From assembly GCA_902782885.1 (NCBI GenBank), contig CACZOW010000109.1, positions 1 to 13,118 on the forward strand: 13,118 bases of DNA. Direction: 5' to 3'. This document shows positions 1-7,028 of this stretch, in pieces. Both the position numbers and the translations under genes were made by a program. Source of the stretch: an uncultured Ruminococcus sp. Its GTDB lineage: Bacteria; Bacillota; Clostridia; UBA1212; UBA1255. The notes under the pieces were generated by a model, which was not told where the DNA came from, searched no databases, and saw only the letters and a program-made list of their open reading frames with translations. Numbering within the stretch: the stretch's first letter is position 1; the number at the start of each line of letters is the position of its first letter.

Positions 1-987
1 GTGACCCAGAACGCTCTGATGCCTCTGGAGTACTGGATGGAAGTCCTGAACATTGACCGCGGCGACGTGTTCAGCGGTATTTTCGATGCAGGCATGATCA
101 ACAACCATCTTTACTACATTGCCCGCGACTTCAACCAGATCCTGTTCATCTATAACAGAGACGCTCTCGATGAAAGAGGTATCGATCAGAGCAGAGTGCA
201 TCCGGACTGGACTTGGGAAGAGTTCCTCGCGCTTTGCGCAGAGATCACCAACGATGACTACTACGGCGCCACGATGCAGCTCAACTACGACCCCGTGTTC
301 ATTCCGTTCCTCGAAGCGTACAACGGCCGCGGCAAGTGGTTCAGCCTGAAGGATAAATCCGTCGACCTTACGTCCGGCGATACCCTCAGAGCTCTGAACG
401 AAGTGCTCGACGCCTGCAGAGAAGGCTACATCAACCTGGGTCTGGGCGGAGATTTCGGCCGCAAAGAGTCTGTGTTCAACTTCCTGGTATATCCTTCGAT
501 CAACTCTTCTGCTCAGACTTACGATCAGAAGTCCGTTGACTGGGATCTGATCAACCTGCCGCTCTTCAAGAATCCCGCTTTCGGCGCCGGTTCTTCGGGT
601 GTAGGTGTTTACAACCGTACTTCCAATCCGGGCGCTGCCGCCGCGTTTGCTCTGTTCTTCTACACTCAGGAAGGTCAGCGCGCATTCAACGGCCAGACCG
701 GTGGTTCCGTGCCGCTCCTTGCTTCCCTGAAGGACGATGATTTCTGGAAGCATCCGAACGATGCATGGGCTGACAAGAACTGGGATGCCTGCGTTTACAA
801 GTCTGAAGACTATGCTACCATCGGCCGCTTCGCGTGCCTGCTGCCCCCCGAGATCGCGGATCTGCTCAACAACAACATTTCCGGCGTGCTCACCAAAGCC
901 CTTAACGGCGGTGCTTCTCTTGAAGACGGTATGGGACAGCTTCAGGAAAAAGTCAATCAGAAGTGGAGCACTCTTGCCAACGGCTGA
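1..987 (+). CDS. ABC transporter extracellular solute-binding protein, family 1 (sugar type), 5'-truncated
   Basis: This is the C-terminal part (328 codons) of a periplasm-like, membrane-tethered binding protein that delivers a sugar or oligosaccharide to an ABC permease. The reading frame is open from base 1, so the first GTG is most likely an internal valine. Roughly the first 100-130 residues, including the signal peptide and lipobox, lie outside the window. Family 1 hallmarks are visible: a stretch reading like 'GIFDAG..NNHLYYIARDFNQ' at residues 26-45, 'IYNRDALDERGI' at 50-61, the DWTWEEF motif at 69-75, and a Gly/Ser-rich segment near 195-203 followed by 'NPGAAAAFALFFYTQEGQRAF'. These match ligand-lobe segments of carbohydrate-binding proteins. 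The ligand cannot be assigned. It is followed at once by a strong terminator, so it is the last gene of its transcript. Codon use differs from its neighbours, with several AGA arginines and many GGT/GCT codons, as expected of a highly expressed gene. Confidence 0.88.
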   Translation: MTQNALMPLEYWMEVLNIDRGDVFSGIFDAGMINNHLYYIARDFNQILFIYNRDALDERGIDQSRVHPDWTWEEFLALCAEITNDDYYGATMQLNYDPVFIPFLEAYNGRGKWFSLKDKSVDLTSGDTLRALNEVLDACREGYINLGLGGDFGRKESVFNFLVYPSINSSAQTYDQKSVDWDLINLPLFKNPAFGAGSSGVGVYNRTSNPGAAAAFALFFYTQEGQRAFNGQTGGSVPLLASLKDDDFWKHPNDAWADKNWDACVYKSEDYATIGRFACLLPPEIADLLNNNISGVLTKALNGGASLEDGMGQLQEKVNQKWSTLANG

Positions 988-1017
988 TCCGGCTTGTAGT
1001 TTTAACGTAATTTGATT

Positions 1018-1057
1018 ATAATGGGACCTGCAATGAGCAGGTCCCGTTATTTTTTTT
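1018..1057 (+). terminator. Rho-independent terminator of the solute-binding protein gene
   Basis: A perfect 9-bp stem, GGGACCTGC (1023-1031) with GCAGGTCCC (1037-1045), closes a 5-nt loop. It extends outward through a T-G wobble and four A/T pairs (1018-1022 with 1046-1050). A run of eight T residues (1050-1057) follows. It lies 30 nt after the stop codon at 985-987 and should isolate the downstream gene from the transporter transcript. Confidence 0.93.
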
Positions 1058-1108
1058 CGGGTACGGTCTGCAACAAAATAATATTGATCACATACGGAGG
1101 AAGTCGGT

Positions 1109-3211
1109 ATGGATACTAACATCGAAGCGTGCGGACAGCTTAGACCGCGCTACCGCAAAGCCAGCTCTGACGGTCAGTTTGCGGTACAGGAAAACAGCGC
1201 GATCAGACTGGTATGGTTCCGCCGCCTGGGCGGCTGGGGCTTTTGCGAGATATACACGCCGGAGGGCAAATTGCTTGCGGTGCTGGACTATCTGGGCGAA
1301 GTGCTGGTGCGGGATCAGGAGATCCCGATGCGTCTGGAAGCGGACACTTACCGGGTGGAGGAGACGGAAAACAGCATAGATATGGTTTTCGACGTCAGAT
1401 CCACCGTGGTGCAGAAACTGCTGGACGGCACGTCGTTCGCCCCGTGGATGCATTATCCGTTCACGCGCCCGGTGCTGACCGGGACCGTGCGTGTATCCCT
1501 GGACCGCATCCGGCCGGAGATCACGTATTCCATGCGCGTAAAAGCCTGTGAGAACATGTATTTGCGCTATCTGCGCGGTCCCTGGCTCAAGGTGGGCTGC
1601 GATTCGTTCGGCACCGAAAAGACCGACGCCATCTTCCCGGGCATCGACTGGGTAGTGGGAAAAGAATGGTCCAGCGGCAACGACTGGTTCCGATATCCCT
1701 GGTCGGAGAAATACGCGCCCTTCGTCAATAAAATGTCCGCGCCCTGTATGACTATATCTCACGGCGGCGACGCTATCGGCCTGTGCTGGGATCCCAAAAT
1801 GTGGGCATCGCGCTGGTTCAATTATAAAGCGCATACGGCGCAGCCGGTATTCGCGGTGCCGAATTTCGTTGACCGCGACGACAACAGCCTGATGGGACTG
1901 ATGCTGCCTTCCGCCGAAGGCCTCAAGGACGAGAACCAGCTGTATGCGGAGCCTCCGATGGAAGTGCATCTGGACCAGCAGTTCCGCATTGACGTCCGCA
2001 TCTTCACGGTAAAAGGCAACGCCGCGGACTGCTTTGCCGAATACGTAAGGCGCAGCGGATTGCCCGCGATGGACGGCATGGATGACCGTGCAACATACGA
2101 AAACGTACTTAAAAAGATCGCGTTCCATTTCAATTCAAATCTGTGGAACGCGGAGAAAGGTTTCGGTTATCCTCAGAAAAACGCGTACTCCTTCGGCGTG
2201 CCGGGCTGCCTGCGGCGTTTTGTGCGGGAATTCCCGGCGGACCCAAGCACCCCCGGACTATTGGAAAAGATCGCCGCGTGCGACGCGCGCATGGGAGCGG
2301 GGAGACCGGAAAGCGGCACGCCGGAAGAGCGGGGCAAAGCGCTGACAGAAAGTGCCGAAAGGACCCTGCGTTACCAGCGCGCGGACGGCACGTTCCGCTT
2401 CGAACCCGACGGCCGCCACTATATGAAGGACGATTTTGTAGTGGCGAGAATATTCGCGGAGCCTATGGGCATCGCGGAAGACACGGCGCTGGATATGAAT
2501 ATGCTGCCGGCGATCTCGCTGCTGAAGATCGCGGCGGAGCTGGCGAAATTGCCCGGTTTTGAGACCGAAGGGAAGCGTATCGGCGGTGCGGCGCTCAAGG
2601 CCGTGGATGCCTGCAACGGAGATATCAGGCCGGAAGGCGGCGATTTCTGGGAGACCCCGCTGCATGCCGCAAATTTGTTCGCGGCGGGACACGCGGCGGT
2701 TGCCTCCGTGCTGGCTTGGAGATATACCGGCAATGAAAAGTATAAGAAAAAGGCGGTGTACTGGCTGCGGACCGTGCTGCCCTTCACCCACCTGTGGGAA
2801 CCCGACGGGATGCCGATGCTGTACAACACCAAACCGTGCCTGTGCTCCAGCGACTGGTACTTCGCCAACTGGGTGCGCGATCACGTACAGTGGGAAGTGC
2901 TGAGCTTTTTCGCCCAGTCCGCCTCGGAACACATCGACTGGCGCGAGCTGGATCCGGACATCGACTGGCTGCGTTTCCGGCAGGGCATAACGCTGGCGGC
3001 GGCGCGCTGGATGGTGGATCATACCAGGGAAAAATGGATGCCCCACAATATCCCGGACACTTACGATGATTACGCGCGCGGCGCATTCGACGGCTGTTTC
3101 CCGGACACGCACAACAGCGCCACGGGCAATTACGGCGGCATGTTCATCTCACCGGCCGCGATCGCGGACAACCTGTTCGCCATCCTTGATTTAATGGACG
3201 GCAAATGCTAA
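1109..3211 (+). CDS. Uncharacterised 700-residue protein, putative six-hairpin (alpha/alpha toroid) carbohydrate-active enzyme
   Basis: I do not recognise a named family with certainty. The start is ATG 1109, with GGAGG at 1096-1100 and 8-nt spacing. There is no signal peptide or membrane segment, so it should be cytoplasmic. Residues about 1-310 are rich in beta-strand-like, aromatic segments and resemble the N-terminal beta-sandwich domains of many glycan-active enzymes. Residues about 325-700 are mostly helical, with spaced aromatic and acidic motifs: 'FRFEPDGRHYMKDDFVVARIF' near 430-450, 'ETPLHAANLFAAGHAAVAS' near 514-532, and 'SSDWYFANWVRDHVQWE' at 580-596. This layout resembles six-hairpin glycosidases or unsaturated-uronyl hydrolase-like toroids. 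Catalytic residues cannot be assigned by eye; acidic candidates include D582 and D591. Its position just downstream of a sugar-binding protein gene suggests a role in breaking down an imported glycan. That is inference, and a polysaccharide-lyase-like or non-catalytic role is also possible. Confidence 0.7.
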   Translation: MDTNIEACGQLRPRYRKASSDGQFAVQENSAIRLVWFRRLGGWGFCEIYTPEGKLLAVLDYLGEVLVRDQEIPMRLEADTYRVEETENSIDMVFDVRSTVVQKLLDGTSFAPWMHYPFTRPVLTGTVRVSLDRIRPEITYSMRVKACENMYLRYLRGPWLKVGCDSFGTEKTDAIFPGIDWVVGKEWSSGNDWFRYPWSEKYAPFVNKMSAPCMTISHGGDAIGLCWDPKMWASRWFNYKAHTAQPVFAVPNFVDRDDNSLMGLMLPSAEGLKDENQLYAEPPMEVHLDQQFRIDVRIFTVKGNAADCFAEYVRRSGLPAMDGMDDRATYENVLKKIAFHFNSNLWNAEKGFGYPQKNAYSFGVPGCLRRFVREFPADPSTPGLLEKIAACDARMGAGRPESGTPEERGKALTESAERTLRYQRADGTFRFEPDGRHYMKDDFVVARIFAEPMGIAEDTALDMNMLPAISLLKIAAELAKLPGFETEGKRIGGAALKAVDACNGDIRPEGGDFWETPLHAANLFAAGHAAVASVLAWRYTGNEKYKKKAVYWLRTVLPFTHLWEPDGMPMLYNTKPCLCSSDWYFANWVRDHVQWEVLSFFAQSASEHIDWRELDPDIDWLRFRQGITLAAARWMVDHTREKWMPHNIPDTYDDYARGAFDGCFPDTHNSATGNYGGMFISPAAIADNLFAILDLMDGKC

Positions 3212-3214
3212 AAT
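3186..3214 (+). promoter_or_regulatory. Sigma-A-type promoter of the metA operon
   Basis: TTGATT (-35, 3186-3191) and TAAAAT (-10, 3209-3214) are separated by exactly 17 nt. The -10 box begins on the TAA stop codon (3209-3211) of the preceding gene, so the promoter lies in the 3' end of that coding sequence. Transcription should start near 3221, giving a metA leader of about 60 nt. The assignment is by consensus matching only. Confidence 0.6.
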
Positions 3215-3221
3215 AAAAAAA

Positions 3222-3250
3222 CTGCCGCGCGTTTCGGAACGCGCCTGCAG
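3222..3250 (+). promoter_or_regulatory. 5' hairpin at the start of the metA leader RNA
   Basis: A 7-bp stem (3227-3233 with 3238-3244) closes a TCGG loop. After a small internal loop it is extended by CTGC (3222-3225) pairing with GCAG (3247-3250). The hairpin starts at the predicted transcription start, a position where stem-loops often protect mRNA from 5' decay. No T-run follows on the plus strand, so it is not a plus-strand terminator. The leader is too short for a SAM-I riboswitch, and I see no SAM-I conserved core. Confidence 0.45.
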
Positions 3251-3268
3251 CGATCATCAAACTTAAAC

Positions 3269-3273
3269 GGAGG
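3269..3273 (+). promoter_or_regulatory. Shine-Dalgarno GGAGG setting the metA start
   Basis: GGAGG sits 8 nt before GTG 3282. An in-frame GTG at 3273 overlaps this motif and so cannot be served by it. This favours 3282, which also gives the family-typical N-terminus MPIKIPDNLPA. Confidence 0.8.
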
Positions 3274-3281
3274 TGTGCGCC

Positions 3282-4229
3282 GTGCCCATCAAAATACCTG
3301 ACAACCTGCCTGCAAAGGAGATCCTTCGCAGCGAACACGTGTTTGTTATGGATGAGGCAATGGCGTTCCGGCAGGATGTTCGTCCTCTCCAGATCGCTAT
3401 AATGAATCTGATGCCCACCAAGATCGTCACGGAGACTCAGCTGATGCGGCTGCTCAGCAACACGCCGCTCCAGCTGGAGGTAACGCTCCTGCATCCCGGC
3501 ACGTACGAATCCAAAAACACGCCGGTGAGCCATATGGAGACGTTCTACAAGACCTTCGAAGATGTGGAAGACCGTAATTTTGACGGGCTCATCATTACCG
3601 GCGCCCCCGTGGAGAATCTCGCGTTCGAGGACGTCAAATACTGGCCGGAACTCTGCCGCGTGATGAAATGGTCAACGGAGCACGTCACCACCACGCTGCA
3701 CATCTGCTGGGGCGCGCAGGCGGGCATGTACTATCACTACGGCGTGCCCAAGATCGATCTGGGCAAAAAGCTGTTCGGCGTATATCCGCACTATGTGCTG
3801 AACCGCCGCACGCGTCTGATGCGGGGCTTCGACGACATATTCTACGTGCCGCATTCCCGCTATACCGGGACCTCGCTGGAAGACGTGCTTAAAGTACCGG
3901 ATCTGGATGTGCTGGCGCTCTCAGAGAAGGCGGGGCTCTGCATCTGCGCCTCCCACGACCGGCGGCAGATCTACATGACCGGCCATCTGGAATACGACCG
4001 CGACACGCTTAAACTGGAGTACCAGCGGGATATCCAGAAAGGGCTGGACATCGCGGTGCCCGAGAACTACTTCCCGGACGATGATCCGACCCGCAAACCG
4101 TATCACCAGTGGCGCAGCCACGCGTATCTGCTATACGCCAACTGGCTCAACTATTATGTCTACCAGGCAACACCGTACGATCTGGCCGATATCAATCTTA
4201 ATTTCGTGCCGGACCGCAAAGGTGAGTAA
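3282..4229 (+). CDS. metA: Homoserine O-acyltransferase MetA, predicted acetyl-CoA type
   Basis: MetA transfers an acyl group from acyl-CoA to the hydroxyl of L-homoserine, the committed step to methionine, in the cytoplasm. GTG 3282 gives a full-length protein of 315 residues starting MPIKIPDN, the usual family N-terminus. The glutamine-amidotransferase-like fold is clear. The nucleophile is Cys142 in 'TLHICWGAQAG', and the His235-Glu237 pair lies in 'YMTGHLEYDRD', at the same positions as in E. coli MetA. Residue 111, in 'GAPVENLAFED', is Glu. In characterised MetA enzymes Glu111 goes with acetyl-CoA use and Gly111 with succinyl-CoA use, so O-acetylhomoserine is the expected product. It is preceded by its own promoter and begins a compact gene series; the next start lies 20 nt downstream. 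Identity is very secure; acyl specificity is inferred from one residue. Confidence 0.97.
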   Translation: MPIKIPDNLPAKEILRSEHVFVMDEAMAFRQDVRPLQIAIMNLMPTKIVTETQLMRLLSNTPLQLEVTLLHPGTYESKNTPVSHMETFYKTFEDVEDRNFDGLIITGAPVENLAFEDVKYWPELCRVMKWSTEHVTTTLHICWGAQAGMYYHYGVPKIDLGKKLFGVYPHYVLNRRTRLMRGFDDIFYVPHSRYTGTSLEDVLKVPDLDVLALSEKAGLCICASHDRRQIYMTGHLEYDRDTLKLEYQRDIQKGLDIAVPENYFPDDDPTRKPYHQWRSHAYLLYANWLNYYVYQATPYDLADINLNFVPDRKGE

Positions 4230-4249
4230 GTTTACCCGGGAGGCCGCAA

Positions 4250-5797
4250 ATGGATAACGACAACACCGCCGGCGGCGGAGAGACCAAAAAGGCATTTGTC
4301 AAGCGCGATGTCCGCGGTTATATCATATTTTTCGCGGTCATGATATTCGTTGCCGCAGTCGTGGTGTGCGTACTGATGCTGCTTCCGGGCAAGAACCCCA
4401 CGCTCAGAAGCAGTTCGGACAGCGGGCTGGGGCGCAGTTTCGTATTTCCGTTCGTGTTCACCGATGAGAGGAACAGTCTGTACATAGTAAAAAATCAGGA
4501 CGATACCGCGCTCGCCGTTGACGATTCCGTGCGGGACGCGGTGCACATAGCGTCGAAAGGCGTGGTGTATTACGTGCGCGACGGCGTGCTGTGCTGCTAT
4601 GAGATCGATGCTGGCCGGCGGTATTCGCTGGCGGTGAACGTTGACCGTTTTGCCGTTGCCGGCGACCGGGCGTCCGTATATTATTCCGCGCCGGACGGCT
4701 CGCTGTGGTATTCCAACGGTAAAAAGAGCACCAGGCTGGACGAAGCCTGTGAAGGCCGGAACGGCGCGTTTTTCATCGCGGGCAAGTCTGCGGTGCTGTT
4801 TGTTTCCGGCGTTGACAACGCCTCGGCTACCGCGGATCTGTACTGCTTTGCCCCCGGGGGAAGCGTCCGCAAACTGGCGGATGGCATATCGGCAGTCGAC
4901 CGGTTCGGCCTCTCTGACGGCGATAAATACGCGTTTTTCCGCAAGGACGGCGACCTGTGCGTGTACGATCTGAAGGGAAAAGAGATCGCCCGGACCGCCC
5001 GTGCGATGCCGGTGGACGCCACCAAGCAGGCCACGCTTATCGAACCTTCCACCAAGGTCCTGGCCCTGGACGGCAACGTACCGCTAAAATACGTGTACGT
5101 GCCCGCCGCGGAAGGCTCGGAGCCCGGTTCATTGCTGTATTTCGGAGGTAAAGACTTCAAAACGCTTTCGGACAACGTCCGCCGGATCATTTACTGCGCT
5201 CCCGACCAAAGTCTGCTCATATACACCGTTCCGGAAAACGGCGGCGAACGCGTATACCGCGCAAACGGCAAAGGTTCCTCCGAAAAACTCATTCTGCTGG
5301 AAGATACCGTGCGCTGTCTTTACGACACGGACTCCGACTATCTGTACTACCAGAAAAATTCCGGCGCGCTGTACCGCGTGAACATCTACAGCGCCGGGCT
5401 CAACTCGGTACAGATCTCGGAAAGATCCGCGCTGCTGTACAAATATCCCGGCAAGCCCTTCGTGCAGTTCACGATAGAGGATTCCGACATCGTGAGCCTG
5501 GTGCACAGCAGCAACACCGTGCAGCAGTACAGCGGCGAAAAAGAGACGCGGCTGTACGGCGCGGACAACGACAAATACCTGCTTCTGCGCCTCTACGGCG
5601 GCGATACGGTCTCGCTGGATCTGGCGGATTCCGGTTATTTCACGCGGATCAGCGCAAACGTTGACAACGGCCTGTTCTTCGACGGCCTTCTGGAAACGGT
5701 GATATACTCTTCCGGCGGCTCGCTTTGGCTGTGGACGGCAAAGGAAACGGCTGAACTCGGCAGTTTCGGCAAAATTACGGCGGTCAATGTTGCTTAG
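4250..5797 (+). CDS. Single-pass membrane protein with propeller-like extracytoplasmic domain, function unknown
   Basis: ATG 4250 follows GGGAGG (4238-4243) by 6 nt. The 515-residue product has a short cytoplasmic N-terminus with a basic patch (KKAFVKRDVR, 13-22), then one hydrophobic segment at about 23-45. The rest, 46-515, should be outside the cell. This part has many short strand-turn-strand units with aromatic-rich motifs: VYYVRDG (106-112), SLWYSNG (151-157), DLYCFAPGG (196-204), DLCVYDLKG (235-243), LLYFGG (295-300), YLYYQKNSGALYRV (364-377) and SLWLW (491-495). They resemble blades of a beta-propeller of the TolB/DUF5050 type, which often bind ligands or cell-wall components. No catalytic motif is visible. 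It is followed 13 nt later by an LRR lipoprotein gene, so the two may act together at the cell surface. The family assignment is tentative. Confidence 0.75.
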   Translation: MDNDNTAGGGETKKAFVKRDVRGYIIFFAVMIFVAAVVVCVLMLLPGKNPTLRSSSDSGLGRSFVFPFVFTDERNSLYIVKNQDDTALAVDDSVRDAVHIASKGVVYYVRDGVLCCYEIDAGRRYSLAVNVDRFAVAGDRASVYYSAPDGSLWYSNGKKSTRLDEACEGRNGAFFIAGKSAVLFVSGVDNASATADLYCFAPGGSVRKLADGISAVDRFGLSDGDKYAFFRKDGDLCVYDLKGKEIARTARAMPVDATKQATLIEPSTKVLALDGNVPLKYVYVPAAEGSEPGSLLYFGGKDFKTLSDNVRRIIYCAPDQSLLIYTVPENGGERVYRANGKGSSEKLILLEDTVRCLYDTDSDYLYYQKNSGALYRVNIYSAGLNSVQISERSALLYKYPGKPFVQFTIEDSDIVSLVHSSNTVQQYSGEKETRLYGADNDKYLLLRLYGGDTVSLDLADSGYFTRISANVDNGLFFDGLLETVIYSSGGSLWLWTAKETAELGSFGKITAVNVA

Positions 5798-5810
5798 GAC
5801 GGAGCTTCCC

Positions 5811-7004
5811 ATGGACGATAAACACAGTGTATCATACGGCGTACGCGGCACGCGGACGGCACGGCACGGCGGATCGGGATCCGCTGCGCTTTGGTGTGCC
5901 GTTATTGCCGCCGTGCTGATCGGAGCGGCGCTGCTTTCCGGCTGCCGTTCCGTAACGAATCCCGAGATACCTGTTGTCACCGTATTTTACGAAAACACTC
6001 CGCCTGCCACCGACGACCCGTACGTGATAGTGCCGGAAACGCCCACCGCGCCGCCGATGATGGAGTCGCCGATCACATTCACGGATATCAACTTTGAAAA
6101 CGCGGTGCGTGAGTTTCTGGGCCGGAACCTGGGCAACATCTATCCCTCCGACCTCCGGGATATCACGCGTTTTTCCGCCCGGGTGAGCGGCATCTATAAT
6201 ATAAGCGAGATCGTGTACTTCACGGCCCTCGAGGAACTTGACCTGATGGGCAACCGCATCAACGACCTTTCTCCGGTCGCCGCCCTGAAAAATCTGAAAA
6301 AGCTGAATGTTGCCCGCAACTTCACCGTCATGACCGGCGACCGCGAAAAGGGACTGGACATATCGCCTCTGGGCGCGCTGCCGCTTCTGGAGGAACTGGA
6401 CGCGTCATACGACCTGATAACCGACGTGTCCGCGCTGGCGTCGCTCAAATCGCTGAAATGGCTGGATATCCAGAACAACCGTCTCACGTCGCTGGAAGGA
6501 CTCGAGAACTGCAAGGCGCTGGAATACCTGAATATCTCTGGCAGTTTCCGCATCGACGCGGACAACAACGAGACCGGCATCACGGATATATCGCCGCTGG
6601 CGGGATTGACGTCGCTCAAAACGCTGTATATGCGCAACGGGATGGTCAGTTCGCTGGAGCCGCTGAGCCGGCTGGATTCGCTTGAATATCTTGACGCCAC
6701 ATACAACGCGCTCCGGCATCTGCCCAACATGAGCCGCATGACCGGCCTTGCCACACTGATCGTACGCTTCAACAATATTCTTGACCTGGACGGGCTCGCG
6801 ATGCAGCGCACCGTGCGCGTACTGGACGTCCGGGACAATTTCATCCGCGACATCAGCGTCATCCTGCTGATGTCAAAACTGGAGACCGTGTACGTGGACG
6901 GCAACCCTGTCCAGGACTACAGGCCGCTGGATATGTTCGAATCCATTAAAAACGGAACTCTTTTACCGCCGCCGGGCGGGAACAGTCATATCCCCGTGAC
7001 CTGA
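5811..7004 (+). CDS. Leucine-rich-repeat surface lipoprotein
   Basis: ATG 5811 is preferred because GGAG (5801-5804) lies 6 nt upstream. An in-frame ATG at 5787 would overlap the previous gene and has no such site. The 397-residue protein has a long, Arg/Gly-rich N-region, a hydrophobic segment (about 26-43) and a lipobox LLSGC with Cys45, predicting lipidation and anchoring outside the membrane. A Pro/Thr-rich spacer follows (about 50-88). Residues about 138-372 form tandem 20-22-residue leucine-rich repeats of the internalin-like type, such as 'LEELDLMGNRINDLSPVAAL' at 140-159, 'LKWLDIQNNRLTSLEGL' at 215-231 and 'LETVYVDGNPVQDYRPL' at 357-373. Two repeats carry inserts (about 170-182 and 244-256). 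LRRs of this kind mediate protein or glycan binding, but the partner is unknown. The Pro/Gly-rich tail lacks a sortase motif. Confidence 0.88.
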   Translation: MDDKHSVSYGVRGTRTARHGGSGSAALWCAVIAAVLIGAALLSGCRSVTNPEIPVVTVFYENTPPATDDPYVIVPETPTAPPMMESPITFTDINFENAVREFLGRNLGNIYPSDLRDITRFSARVSGIYNISEIVYFTALEELDLMGNRINDLSPVAALKNLKKLNVARNFTVMTGDREKGLDISPLGALPLLEELDASYDLITDVSALASLKSLKWLDIQNNRLTSLEGLENCKALEYLNISGSFRIDADNNETGITDISPLAGLTSLKTLYMRNGMVSSLEPLSRLDSLEYLDATYNALRHLPNMSRMTGLATLIVRFNNILDLDGLAMQRTVRVLDVRDNFIRDISVILLMSKLETVYVDGNPVQDYRPLDMFESIKNGTLLPPPGGNSHIPVT

Positions 7005-7028
7005 CGGTCCCGAAACTGAGGTGTCAAT

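Noticed and set aside
1055..1090. A possible promoter for the 700-residue gene (TAATAT near 1079-1084)
   Set aside because: The -10 match is partial and no credible -35 lies 16-18 nt upstream. A promoter is expected after the terminator but cannot be pinned down.
3211..3250. A terminator-like element on the minus strand (hairpin 3222-3250 followed by a T-run in the reverse complement)
   Set aside because: No minus-strand gene lies upstream of it. The A-run on the plus strand is better explained as the -10 region and initial spacing of the metA promoter.
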